Shown: positions 28,901 through 39,080 of the stretch, piece after piece
How the letters are laid out: the number at the start of each line of letters is the position of its first letter
How positions within the stretch are numbered: the first letter of the stretch is position 1
Assembly: GCF_029203305.1 (NCBI RefSeq)
Contig: NC_089467.1
Location: 992,001 to 1,056,000 of the forward strand
Length of the DNA stretch: 64,000 bases
DNA from: Yamadazyma tenuis
Taxonomy: Eukaryota; Ascomycota; Pichiomycetes; Serinales; Debaryomycetaceae
Direction of reading: 5' to 3'
Made by a program: the position numbers and the translations under genes
The notes under the pieces: generated by a model
What the model was told of the DNA's origin: nothing
What the model saw: the letters and a program-made list of their open reading frames with translations, nothing else
Database searches by the model: none

Positions 28901-29262
28901 CACTTCTTTTCATCCAAGTCCATTTCGGCAATAGCAGCAACAACTCTGGCTGATGAGTGTCTGATAAGCTTAGAAGATTGAGTGAAGGTGTTGTTTAACA
29001 TGGCACTTCTTATTTGGCTTTTTAATCCTTCATCGACGCCGGCCCACTTGGTGTATACCAATTTTCTCGCCTCAACAGACGCTAATTGTTTCAACTGGTC
29101 GTCTTGGGCATTTTGAAGAATGTGAAATAACGAAGGAAGAGCCAAAGGATTGGTGTAGAAGTCCTTGGTCAACTTTTGCGAAGCCTGTTTGATGGTAGCC
29201 GTATTGGCCACCAAGGTCTGCTTCAAAGTGTCCTCTAAAGAGGTAAGATATTGGGGATCCAT
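25948..29262 (-). CDS. KAP123: Karyopherin beta importin Kap123
   Basis: From the Met beginning 'MDPQYLTSLEDTLKQTLV' the protein has 1104 residues, close to S. cerevisiae Kap123 (1113). It is built of HEAT repeats throughout, with the importin-beta N-terminal region 'LPSLFHILQNAQDDQLKQLASVEARKLV' and an acidic loop 'EEELENEEDENENEE' near residue 320 and another 'LDEEDDELDDDDDL' near 660. Kap123 imports ribosomal proteins and histones H3/H4 into the nucleus with Ran-GTP. The frame extends 42 codons further upstream to 29388, but that part is unlike the family and close to the FAL1 stop, so the later start is chosen. Confidence 0.95.
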   Translation of the reverse strand: MDPQYLTSLEDTLKQTLVANTATIKQASQKLTKDFYTNPLALPSLFHILQNAQDDQLKQLASVEARKLVYTKWAGVDEGLKSQIRSAMLNNTFTQSSKLIRHSSARVVAAIAEMDLDEKKWPELLPTLIENVQSEDVQTKEMAVFTLYTILETQSSSLLDLTSDFLNLFSSLLTDVTSRSVRVNAVLAFDTLAAFLENLPSIDAQTANKFKSCIPLMVNVLREVIQADEIEMAKDIFNVFNSLIFVENKLMGNHLIDLIKLSGELAINIELDEEIRVFALQFLISSVNMRKSKVLSSNVGPDMTLIGLKVASEEIDIEEELENEEDENENEENAPPTLGLRLLAMLSAELPPSHVITPIFENIPAMLSSSDQFQRRAAILSLGVASAGSPDYIAGQINKVVPALVSGLKDPEVVVRIAALKALAELTSELQDTITAFHEQFLPLLIDIIDSATSVGVYKHACVALDGLIEFLGHDSIETYLEPLIKKLLVMLQQAHSSTLKSTIVSAIGSTAYAAGKKFIPYFNDSIQYLEPFVVAAAETEGLTEDDIELRALTFENISTMARAVGKDAFARFANPLAEAAYQALGSEHSRMRESGFAFISNIAKVYGEDFVGFLDKIVPEIFKCLEQEEFTFNLDEEDDELDDDDDLANKFNVNTGITYEKEVAAVALGELASGTGKHFYKYVEQSVKVLMEQVENSYGMREAAMSILWKIVRALFVAEHGEHFKYPKGIPKSVYINGSIHDLIKNVRSLSIENLKEEYEITMVACILGKFDEAISEFGAIAILDPTDTESLSELCGQIMEILTKKHPCQVDDDEVPNDEQEASETEVVLFDSALEVLVNLGVALGPDFGKIFNSFKEVIFQNVTSKSKTKRITAAGCLAELASVLSGDAALSQQLMEIFVNRLGNDTSIDVKANAAYGIGLIVENSDVDFTSAYNSILEMLFHLLSKTDKQATDADDEETKEVINRSYANACGCVARMALKNENAVPLQHIMTPLLSHLPLEASYEDNTPVLNLILRLYETNNELITSQTDKVVDILAKIFAKEADFKQMQETSTLGREENLDRMKQFETPELKQKVIDLLRFIEQKYAGLVSGNELLKTVI

Positions 29263-29398
29263 AGTAGTACTTGTATGTTCCCAATCCAGGGTGATTGTTT
29301 GAATAAAATTTTTTTTAGGCCTCTCGTTTTTTCCACCTGAGATGGGATCGCGTGGATGAAAACTTTTAGCAGCCATTCCTATAATCATTATTTATTAT

Positions 29399-30595
29399 CT
29401 ACATAACATCATTTACATTGGCCGGCATCTCTTTGATTTTGATGGTGTAGTACTTCTGCAAGTCTTGAAACTCATCCTCATCACTTTTGGTGAGAAGGTT
29501 GATGGCTACCCCCTTTCTTCCGAATCTTCCTGATCTTCCAATTCGGTGCACGTAGTTCTCCTTGTCAAAAGGCAAATCATAGTTGATCACCAAAGAAATC
29601 TGTTGCACATCGATACCTCGGGCCCATACGTCAGTCGATATCAACACCCGGGAATTTCCTGATCGAAAATCGTTCATAATAGAGTCTCTTTCGTCTTGCT
29701 TCATATCTCCATGCATCGCAACCACGGCAAAGTTGGCCTTTTTCATCTGGTCAGCAAGCCAATTGACCTTGGATTTGGTGTTACAAAAGATCACTGCTTG
29801 TGTAATAGTCAATGAATCATACAAGTCACAAAGAGTATCAAACTTCCAGTCTTCCTTTTCACATTGGATGTAATACTGTTTAATTCCCTCCAACGTTACT
29901 TCTTCTCTTTTCACCAAGATTTTAACCGGATTAGTTGTGAACTTTGAAGTCATTTCTATCACTTCCCTCGACATAGTGGCACTCACAACCACCACTTGAA
30001 CCGAAGATGGCATATGTTTGTAGATTTCGTAGATCTGTTCTTTGAATCCTTTGGTGAATAATTCATCGGCCTCATCCAAAATTAACATTTTTATGTGACG
30101 AGCATTCAACTGTTGACGTTTAATAACATCCACAACTCTTCCGGGGGTTCCACTGATGATATGTTGGCCCTGTTGCAATCTCTTAGCATCATCTCCCACA
30201 TTTTTACCTCCAATACACGCGTGGGTATTAATATTCATATATCCTCCTAAATGCTTCACGACGTTTTGGATCTGAACCGCTAATTCTCTTGTAGGAGATA
30301 GTATCAATGCCTGGCAATCTTTTGATTTGGTATCTATCACCTGCAACATTCCGATAGAGAATGTCGCCGTTTTCCCGGTCCCGGATTGGGCCTGGGCAAT
30401 GGTGTCTTTCCCACTTATAATTTGCATAATGGCTCTGGACTGGATGGCTGAGGGAGCTTCAAATCCATAGGCATAGATCCCTTTCAACAAATGGCCTTTT
30501 AGGTTCATACTCTCGAATGTTGAGTGAATCTTGATATTCTTTGTCGACTTGGAGCTGAACTTTAAGTTCTTATCGAGCTCCTTTTCAAACTCCAT
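29399..30595 (-). CDS. FAL1: DEAD-box RNA helicase Fal1 (eIF4A-III type)
   Basis: The 398-residue protein contains every DEAD-box motif: Q motif ('[13 protein letters not shown]'), I 'AQSGTGKT', Ia 'PTRELAVQ', II 'DEAD', III 'SAT', IV 'VIFCNTK', V '[10 protein letters not shown]' and VI '[13 protein letters not shown]'. The length and '[26 protein letters not shown]' match Fal1/eIF4A-III rather than the translation factor eIF4A. Fal1 works in the nucleolus in 18S rRNA maturation with Sgd1. The Met at 30595 gives the family N-terminus; an upstream 16-codon extension is ignored. It is divergent from the kinase gene at 30673 with 77 bp between starts. Confidence 0.92.
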   Translation of the reverse strand: MEFEKELDKNLKFSSKSTKNIKIHSTFESMNLKGHLLKGIYAYGFEAPSAIQSRAIMQIISGKDTIAQAQSGTGKTATFSIGMLQVIDTKSKDCQALILSPTRELAVQIQNVVKHLGGYMNINTHACIGGKNVGDDAKRLQQGQHIISGTPGRVVDVIKRQQLNARHIKMLILDEADELFTKGFKEQIYEIYKHMPSSVQVVVVSATMSREVIEMTSKFTTNPVKILVKREEVTLEGIKQYYIQCEKEDWKFDTLCDLYDSLTITQAVIFCNTKSKVNWLADQMKKANFAVVAMHGDMKQDERDSIMNDFRSGNSRVLISTDVWARGIDVQQISLVINYDLPFDKENYVHRIGRSGRFGRKGVAINLLTKSDEDEFQDLQKYYTIKIKEMPANVNDVM

Positions 30596-30672
30596 TGCAG
30601 TAATAATGTTATAAAAGAGATGAGATGAGATGAGAGCGAGCATCTAAAACTCGAACAATTTCGAATCACCTC

Positions 30673-31362
30673 ATGGATTTCGAACCGATACTTGTATTAA
30701 TAGGGGGTGGTCATGCTAGTGGAAAGAAAACGGCAGCATCATTGCTTAAGAAGGAGCTTCAGCGGGCCTTTCTCAATGTCAAATTGGATATAAAATTACT
30801 AGATATGGAGAATTTCTTGAAGCCTGAAAACAAAATTCAGGAGAGCCTGTACTCTTCTTCTAAATCTGCTGCCATCACAGTAAAAGGCATCGGGGAGCAT
30901 GACTTTCCTCCTTTGAAACCTTCACGATATGACTTTTCTCAGCTACAGATCACATTGAAGCAGGTGATGGTGAAAGGAAGAATAATCATTCTTCATGGCT
31001 TGTATGCATTATATGATAAAGAAATAAGAGCTATATCCAAAATCAAAGTTTTTATAAGCAGTGATGCAGACACCAGGTTGATTCGATGGATTAGAAGGGA
31101 CGTGGTGGGAGGTCATCAGAATTTGGAAACAGTCATAAATCGGTATTTGCAAGGTGCTAGAGCAGAGATGAACGATTTCATTAATCCTACCAAAGAGTTC
31201 AGTGATGTGATCATGCCAACTGGACCAGAGTCCAACTCTATCGAGCTTTTGGTGGATGGTATAATTCCTTATATTTCCAAATTGGAAGCACATGTGCCAC
31301 ATCTTAGATCTTCTGGTCTGTTGGTTCCTGAGGATAAACAGTCGTTTTATGAATTGACTTGA
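30673..31362 (+). CDS. DAS2: Uridine kinase-like P-loop protein, Das2 family
   Basis: The 229-residue protein is a member of the uridine kinase/phosphoribulokinase fold, most like yeast Das2 (about 232 aa). It has an N-terminal P loop 'GGGHASGKKT' (residues 11-20), then 'DFPPLKPSRYDFSQL', a Walker B-like 'IIILHGLYALY', and 'DADTRLIRWIRRDVVGGHQNLETVINRYLQ', the lid region of uridine kinases. Oddly, the residue after Gly-Lys is Lys instead of the usual Ser/Thr, with Thr one position later. Whether it phosphorylates uridine is therefore open. Das2 genetics in S. cerevisiae point to a transcription-related role. Its stop is 15 bp from that of the convergent NUP157/170 gene. Confidence 0.8.
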   Translation: MDFEPILVLIGGGHASGKKTAASLLKKELQRAFLNVKLDIKLLDMENFLKPENKIQESLYSSSKSAAITVKGIGEHDFPPLKPSRYDFSQLQITLKQVMVKGRIIILHGLYALYDKEIRAISKIKVFISSDADTRLIRWIRRDVVGGHQNLETVINRYLQGARAEMNDFINPTKEFSDVIMPTGPESNSIELLVDGIIPYISKLEAHVPHLRSSGLLVPEDKQSFYELT

Positions 31363-31377
31363 CTATGTAGTTAATAA

Positions 31378-34300
31378 TTATTTAAGTGCACTTCCAATGG
31401 GGTCACTTGCGATTGTGTAGTCTGTCAAGTTGGCTATTTTGACATTGGAGATGACATTTCTCAAGTTCTTATCTTTAGCGAACCATTGTTTGATCAAATA
31501 CACCATTTCATTGGTTCTCAAAAACTGGACAAATCCGGGATATATTTCAAAGCTGTCATTCTCGATTAATGATCTCATCACGTAATATAACTTATCATAT
31601 GGTACCCCAGACTTGATAAACATGTCCACAAGGGCACCTTCAGGAACTGCTTGGGATGAATCTTCTTCCATGGCATCATGCAAATTCTTAGAGATAAGCT
31701 TGATCAATTTATCAATTGGGAAAACCAAGTCATTGGATGACAATTTGCTACCAATAGCAGTAAACTCGTTGGACATGATGACATAAAGTGGAACTTTGGT
31801 CTTGTTGCCAATCAAAAATTTGTGGAACAACTTTTCGAAGAAGTACTCCCATCTCTTTAATATGTCATCTGGGTTTCTGTGATCTGAAATCTTGAAAATC
31901 AATAAGGATAAATCGTAGTAACCCAAAGGGTCGGTGAAGTCATTGAATAAGTCTGTCAAATTCAAGATTTTGAAGTTTAACAGGTCAATAGTGGTTTGTT
32001 TGTTGGCTTGATTGATTCTGTTGTCCGATTTGATAGCCGACAAAACGTCCAACTGGATGTTGGAAACATCAAACAAGTCTTGTACTAATGCTGAAAGTTG
32101 AATCATCTTCTGTCTCAAATTTGGTGGGCATGTACAATTACAGAAACCATTAGCTCTTGATAAATACTCGATCCTTTGTACCAAATCCAACTTGAATTCG
32201 GAAATGGCTAATGAGTATAAAATACTAGCAGCATTATAGTAGTTTTCTCTCTTAGCATGGTAGGACCACAATAATTCACTTAATTTGACATCATTCACGG
32301 CCTTCTCCTCCAAGAATGGCAATATGAAGGGACTGTCAATATCTAGCAATCTTTCACCTACACCTTGCTTTATGAACCATTCATAAAATTCGTAATGGAA
32401 TCTTTTATCTTTGGAGATGAAACAGGTGTCGTAGGCAGAGTTTCTAACTTCCATGATATCATTTGCCTTTAAAGTATCATTCAATTCGGTTACTTTCACC
32501 ACCTTCATATCTATTTTGGTCAAGATATTGAAAACCAAATCATATAGTTGTGTGAGCTTGGTATCAGTTTGCTTGTTCGACTTTTCTAACTTGTTGGCCA
32601 ATTTCAATAAAAGCTCCACTGCACCAACGTAATACTCCAACTCCAACATGATATTCACAGAGTTTTGCACATTTTCAAGTGTTAAAGACTCGTATGCTTG
32701 TTCAAAAAGAAGTACAGCGCTTTTCAAACACTTGAACTTCAAGTCATTGTCTCTGAATCCGATATTTTTGGCTCTGGTCAAGTTCTCAATCGCTTTAAAG
32801 ATAAGGACATCATCCGTGGATACAAAAGATCCACATCTTCCTTGCAAAGAGCTTGCGATCAAGTCAATTGACCCACCCTTCAAGATATTCTTATTAATGA
32901 TGGAACTCAATAAATCTTTAATCAAGTTTTTCACTTCGTCATTTGGTAATAACAAATCCTTGAAACTGAGGTTCAAGAGATTCAATTGGTTAGTTGGAGT
33001 CAAAAACTTCAAGATTTCATCGAAGCTCTTGTTTGATTCAGTCTCTTCTATCAATACCATCAAGAAAGACAAAGCTTCTTTCATAGAATCCAACGATTTC
33101 AAAAGAGAGGTGAAAGCAATATGTTCTGATCTCAAGCACATTTCATTTTCAACTCTAGTAGGATCAGAAGAATAATTTGGAGCATTCAAACCTTGAATGT
33201 TATTACCATTCTCAACAAAGAATTCAATTAACACAATAATTGAACCCATAAAGTATTCAATTTGTTTCTTACTGATACTCAAACCCTTGATCAACAAGTT
33301 GTCCTTGATGCTGGAAGAATCGACCTGGTTGAGGCTATTCATCTTGATATTAGGCAAAGCCAAGAACACGTTATTATTCCAATAATCTCTGAATATTCTT
33401 GAAATCAACAAACAGGTTCCATAGAATCTATCGCTCAATATCACTTGATCATTGGTTTCCTTTTGACTTAATAATGAGGTGCTTGTGTTGGACTTGACGT
33501 CAAGCAATCTGGAGTTGTTACCACAAGTTGAGAATAGCATCTGGGCTTTTCTCTTGAATAAGTCACTTGAAGAATGGTGTCCATATGAACAAGACAAGTA
33601 TAACAAAGTAGAGCAAGTCTCTTCAAAGCCATTCTCATCTATGAAGTTTTCAATTATTTCTTCATTTAATGAGTTCAAAATCTTGTCAGGAGTTTTGAAC
33701 TCGTAGATTTGTATTCCGAAGTTCGTCAACACGGCGAACCTCAATGGTTGTTTTGTATACTGACTGGCCAATATGTTGGCATATCCATTGGGTTGATTGG
33801 TGGCGTTCATGGATGGTGTCAATTGCACAATATCATGGATAAATGTGTTATCGTCAATCTTTAAGAATTCAGCATCTTCTATCAACTTATTGTTTTTCTT
33901 TAATGATCCGTAATTGACGGTGGACACAAAAAGTTTATCAGCATTCCTAGACCGTTTGACAACTAAAAATACACCAGGACTTAAGACTTTACTGAACTTG
34001 GTATTTTTCAACAAGTCAGATCTCTGCTGGCTTGAAATCAATTGAGAGATATACTGTTTAGATCTCGTGAATGAATCCAATTCATTATTCATCGTTGGTA
34101 ACTCTTTTGAAGGGGGGAATTTGATATTTACAACACTCAACTTCAATCTATTACTTGCTTGAAAGAAAGATTGAGGACCCAACTTCAACAATATTCTAAC
34201 CCCAAAATTAGTCATGGCAATTAACTGAACCGATGACGATTCTCGGGCAAAAATTGGTTGAATGTTCATGATCCTAAACTTCAGAAACGATTTGAAGTTT

Positions 34301-35424
34301 CCAGCATCAACAAACAAAGATGAGAGGGTTCTGTACATCTCGGAGGGAGTAATTTTGTTTGAAGATGATATTTGTGAGTCTTTCAACTTGTAGGTTCTAA
34401 TGATGGATTTGTTGGATAATGAATATAAGATTTCTCTCTCATCGTCGATTTCCAACTGAGTGATAACTTCAGCAATATTTTGAGCTGGTGTGGCTGCTGA
34501 ACCTTGAGATTTGGATGAGGTACCCGAAGTTTTTGACTGTGAAAGGCTATTGTCTTCGAATATGCTAGGAATTCCAAACCCACTTTTGGTGAGACACACT
34601 TTGTCACACTTATTCTTGATGAAAGAAGCCTTATTGTTATAATCTAATCTCCAAACATTTACCCCTTCAGTGAAAAATACATCACCTTTCTTGCTCACCA
34701 CAAAGTTGGAAACCACCAACCCTTGTACTGATACAGACAAACTTGGGTCGAATATCTCCAAGTTATTCAATTCTTTTTTGTATTTCACAACATAAATGTG
34801 AATATCCATTGGCGTGGCCACCAACAAGATGTAGTTCACATCATCCACAAACACACCTGGTCTTGGCTTGGCCAACTTGACGGACAATATTGAGTGTCTG
34901 ATTTGATCAATGGTCAAGAACTGGTTTGACTTGTTGAATGAAGACTGAGGAGCCTTATAGTTCCATAATATCAACTTGTTATCCACGATGATCCATGACC
35001 TCTCAATTTCTGGGAATAATCCCATTTTGGTGATCAACTCACTGGAGTTGTACTCGTCAAAAAACTTGTCTGGTAAATTGAACTGTTGGATTTTGTCGAA
35101 CTTGGTAAAGTCACCTAATCCCTTTGCATTATAGTAGTAGCTGTCCAACACGGTGTTGTTGACCTTGTTGAGTTTCTCATCACTGTACAAATCGGTCGGA
35201 ATCATGGAGTCAATCTTGATTAAATCAGTTATATATTTGTAGCTCAACTTCAATGGAGTCAATTCGTTGAAGTTTGGAACTTTTATCTTATAGCTGACAT
35301 CATTGACCGAGTCCAAATCAATGGGCAACCTAGTGGAAGGCTTTATAGGATTCGTCTCGCGTTGAAACTGTAACGAATCCAACATTGGATCACCCAATTT
35401 TATCGTGGAAGAGATGTATGCCAT
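31378..35424 (-). CDS. NUP170: Inner-ring nucleoporin Nup157/Nup170 (Nup155 family)
   Basis: The 1348-residue protein combines an N-terminal beta-propeller (to about 550; 'EIERSWIIVDNKLILWNYKAP', 'VDDVNYILLVATPMDIHIYVV', 'MTNFGVRILLKLG') with a long alpha-helical solenoid. This is the Nup155/Nup157/Nup170 architecture. Motifs 'NFGIQIYEFKTPD' and 'AKRENYYNAASILYSLA' are strongly family-like. It sits in the inner ring of the nuclear pore and contacts Nup53/59 and the membrane. S. cerevisiae has two copies after genome duplication; here a single gene probably covers both, so the symbol is by orthology group. The start at 35424 gives the conserved 'LDSLQFQRETNPIKPSTRLP'. Confidence 0.92.
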   Translation of the reverse strand: MAYISSTIKLGDPMLDSLQFQRETNPIKPSTRLPIDLDSVNDVSYKIKVPNFNELTPLKLSYKYITDLIKIDSMIPTDLYSDEKLNKVNNTVLDSYYYNAKGLGDFTKFDKIQQFNLPDKFFDEYNSSELITKMGLFPEIERSWIIVDNKLILWNYKAPQSSFNKSNQFLTIDQIRHSILSVKLAKPRPGVFVDDVNYILLVATPMDIHIYVVKYKKELNNLEIFDPSLSVSVQGLVVSNFVVSKKGDVFFTEGVNVWRLDYNNKASFIKNKCDKVCLTKSGFGIPSIFEDNSLSQSKTSGTSSKSQGSAATPAQNIAEVITQLEIDDEREILYSLSNKSIIRTYKLKDSQISSSNKITPSEMYRTLSSLFVDAGNFKSFLKFRIMNIQPIFARESSSVQLIAMTNFGVRILLKLGPQSFFQASNRLKLSVVNIKFPPSKELPTMNNELDSFTRSKQYISQLISSQQRSDLLKNTKFSKVLSPGVFLVVKRSRNADKLFVSTVNYGSLKKNNKLIEDAEFLKIDDNTFIHDIVQLTPSMNATNQPNGYANILASQYTKQPLRFAVLTNFGIQIYEFKTPDKILNSLNEEIIENFIDENGFEETCSTLLYLSCSYGHHSSSDLFKRKAQMLFSTCGNNSRLLDVKSNTSTSLLSQKETNDQVILSDRFYGTCLLISRIFRDYWNNNVFLALPNIKMNSLNQVDSSSIKDNLLIKGLSISKKQIEYFMGSIIVLIEFFVENGNNIQGLNAPNYSSDPTRVENEMCLRSEHIAFTSLLKSLDSMKEALSFLMVLIEETESNKSFDEILKFLTPTNQLNLLNLSFKDLLLPNDEVKNLIKDLLSSIINKNILKGGSIDLIASSLQGRCGSFVSTDDVLIFKAIENLTRAKNIGFRDNDLKFKCLKSAVLLFEQAYESLTLENVQNSVNIMLELEYYVGAVELLLKLANKLEKSNKQTDTKLTQLYDLVFNILTKIDMKVVKVTELNDTLKANDIMEVRNSAYDTCFISKDKRFHYEFYEWFIKQGVGERLLDIDSPFILPFLEEKAVNDVKLSELLWSYHAKRENYYNAASILYSLAISEFKLDLVQRIEYLSRANGFCNCTCPPNLRQKMIQLSALVQDLFDVSNIQLDVLSAIKSDNRINQANKQTTIDLLNFKILNLTDLFNDFTDPLGYYDLSLLIFKISDHRNPDDILKRWEYFFEKLFHKFLIGNKTKVPLYVIMSNEFTAIGSKLSSNDLVFPIDKLIKLISKNLHDAMEEDSSQAVPEGALVDMFIKSGVPYDKLYYVMRSLIENDSFEIYPGFVQFLRTNEMVYLIKQWFAKDKNLRNVISNVKIANLTDYTIASDPIGSALK

Positions 35425-35865
35425 GGGTAAACAACAACTTTTTGTAAATTTTCATTCAGAGTTCATCGCGAAGTAGTGATTTTTGGGATTGAATGAAAGA
35501 CTTGAATAATTGTGAATTCACAAAAATTGGAGGAAGGCCGTGAAGTAGATGACTTTGTGACATGACCAAAGGCTAGTTTTATGTCTATAGTGAGGACCTT
35601 CTTGTAAAAAATTTGAACGTTTTATGTCACAATTGAACAAGACAAAGTTTAGTGTAATCTGAGAGTATTTTGTAGGAAATCGGGAGTTTCATTCATTGCG
35701 TTCAATGTTGTATCATCAACAACCCCTAGTCTTCTAGCATTGATGTGCAAACATGTTTGTGATCGGAAATCCTTGAATATTAAGTTGTGTACAATACTAA
35801 GGTATCAAAACATTTATTACTATTGCTACAGAATATCGATTAATCATACTAATTAACCAGACCGC
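35425..35865. other. NUP157/170 promoter and RIM1 downstream flank
   Basis: A 441-bp A/T-rich gap with the NUP157/170 upstream region (minus strand) and the RIM1 3' flank. No open frame, RNA gene or repeat recognised. Confidence 0.45.
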
Positions 35866-36261
35866 TTATTCAGAAGCTTCAGCTTCTTCCTTCTTGGCGA
35901 ATCTCACAACATCGTAGTTGGTTTGAGTTAAGTTGGTGACATATCTCTTGTTCTCACCAGACTCGTCAGCTACCTGTCTTTGTCTGACATCACACTCGAC
36001 GTACAACTGCATACCTGGCTTCAAGTACTCATTGAAGAAGGAAATATGACGGTCGTTGAACACACTGATGTTGAACCAGTCGGTGGCTCTATTGCTTTCT
36101 TCGCTAGAATCGTATCTGTTAACAGCCAAAGAGTAGGTGATAAAAGGATTGCCAACCTTGGTTTCTCTAGCAGCAACGCTACCGACGGTTCCCAATAATT
36201 GCATCTTAGCAAAAGCGGCTCTAGTAGAGGTACTAGAAAATTGTCTGATTGATCTCAACAT
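35866..36261 (-). CDS. RIM1: Mitochondrial single-stranded DNA-binding protein Rim1
   Basis: The 131-residue protein has a mitochondrial presequence ('MLRSIRQFSSTSTRAAFAK', rich in Arg/Ser, no acidic residues) and a bacterial-type SSB OB fold: 'MQLLGTVGSVAARET', 'PFITYSLAVNRYD', 'TDWFNISVFND', 'YLKPGMQLYVECDVRQRQV'. Rim1 coats single-stranded mtDNA as a tetramer and is needed for mtDNA maintenance. S. cerevisiae RIM1 is interrupted by an intron; none is needed here. An ACGCGT word (36301-36306) lies 40 bp upstream of the ATG, consistent with cell-cycle control of a replication gene. Confidence 0.95.
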   Translation of the reverse strand: MLRSIRQFSSTSTRAAFAKMQLLGTVGSVAARETKVGNPFITYSLAVNRYDSSEESNRATDWFNISVFNDRHISFFNEYLKPGMQLYVECDVRQRQVADESGENKRYVTNLTQTNYDVVRFAKKEEAEASE

Positions 36262-36300
36262 TTAATGAAAAGGGTGTTAGTTGTATTTGAATTCGTTCAA

Positions 36301-36306
36301 ACGCGT
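36301..36306 (-). promoter_or_regulatory. MCB-like ACGCGT element upstream of RIM1
   Basis: ACGCGT, the MluI cell-cycle box core bound by MBF in yeasts, occurs 40 bp upstream of RIM1. Single copy, so chance is possible. Confidence 0.35.
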
Positions 36307-36483
36307 ATTTATCACTTAATTTTCTGCCCTTTGATATTAACTCGTATAAACCTATTAAATGTGAGCTATAAACAATATCGGGGACTGCCTTTAGGCGAAC
36401 GCCCACCTACCAGTACAAATCTACTGGTGTACCAACCATGCACTCCTCCTTCCGTATGCTATTAGTGTCCGTTGTTAGTAAGT

Positions 36484-37278
36484 TCATATATCGTTCCACG
36501 TCTCTCCACCTCCACACAAAACCATTGACGAGGAAGCGGTTTCACTCGTCAAATCATCATAGTCGTAGTAACTGCTTATGGTGGCCTTAAGGTACCGGTT
36601 GTAGCCCATGTTGAGATTATAGGGAGGTTGTGGCCGTGATATAGTCTGTGTTGACATCTTCAGTAAAAGCTGCTCCAACAACGGGCTAGGAGGCTTGCGG
36701 TTCAAGTAGTTTCTCAAGTTGGCATGTATCTTCCTGAACTTCTGCAAGTCCTTCTTGTTCAAGTTGCGAATCAACTCGTTGCCATAAAATGGCCTCTTAT
36801 CCAAAATCGAGGTGTCCAAGGAGTTGTTCGATAAGTCTTCATCCAAGTCCCACGACGCCACATTATCATCGACAACATCGCTAGTTAGATTCCAGTTGTT
36901 GATTCGGTCGTATGACTTCTTAAAAAGACCTTCAAGCCTCAGCTGGGAAGGATCTAAATTATCAATCAACGAGTCTGTGTCGGTGTCATTATCTGATTCC
37001 ACGTCTGGTTGCGTCGGCTGACGAGACAGTTGGTCAGCTTGTCGACTACTTTGTGGCTCTCTGTGGTCACCAATATCTTCGTCTTGGCTTATTTCTGCGT
37101 CTGTGGATTCATCGTCTTGGTCATGATCCTGAGTAGTGCTCGATAATATATCTGAATCAGGGTTGAATAACACCCAGCTAGATTGGTCATCGGATAAGAT
37201 CAGACGAACCTCGTCCTCTTCGTGGTTGACCACGATACGCGTGGTAGGGTAGTTCAACTGGTATTTGTTAAATGCCAT
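36484..37278 (-). CDS. Unknown acidic protein
   Basis: From the Met at 37278 the product is 264 residues. The N-terminus 'YPTTRIVVNHEEDEVRLILSD' looks like a short beta-structured module; residues 50-115 are a highly acidic Asp/Gln/Ser-rich stretch; residues 155-200 are basic and helical ('NELIRNLNKKDLQKFRKIH'), and the C-terminus is 'LCGGGETWNDI'. No signal peptide, membrane span or catalytic motif is seen and I cannot name a family. The ordered ends flanking a disordered middle argue for a real gene. A 16-codon upstream extension exists but adds nothing family-like. Confidence 0.7.
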   Translation of the reverse strand: MAFNKYQLNYPTTRIVVNHEEDEVRLILSDDQSSWVLFNPDSDILSSTTQDHDQDDESTDAEISQDEDIGDHREPQSSRQADQLSRQPTQPDVESDNDTDTDSLIDNLDPSQLRLEGLFKKSYDRINNWNLTSDVVDDNVASWDLDEDLSNNSLDTSILDKRPFYGNELIRNLNKKDLQKFRKIHANLRNYLNRKPPSPLLEQLLLKMSTQTISRPQPPYNLNMGYNRYLKATISSYYDYDDLTSETASSSMVLCGGGETWNDI

Positions 37279-38800
<1,522 letters not shown>

Positions 38801-39080
38801 ATTTAGTCGTCCGCTTCATTTGATTTTGGAGTTACACCAAAGTTGCAATATACGAGAGGCTTTACGACAGGCACAAGTGGGAACTACTGTAAAGAGAACC
38901 ACGAACCCCGTCCCGTAGTTTTTAGTTCGAATTGATAGTCTCCGAGTTATTTGTCGTTATTGGAGGCTAATATATGCCAAAGTCGGTCAAGTTAAATTGG
39001 TTTAGCGGACTCACTGATAACTACAACCAGCTTTATCGCTACCAGATTATCGCGACAAAAATTTTCAAAACGTCGACAAC

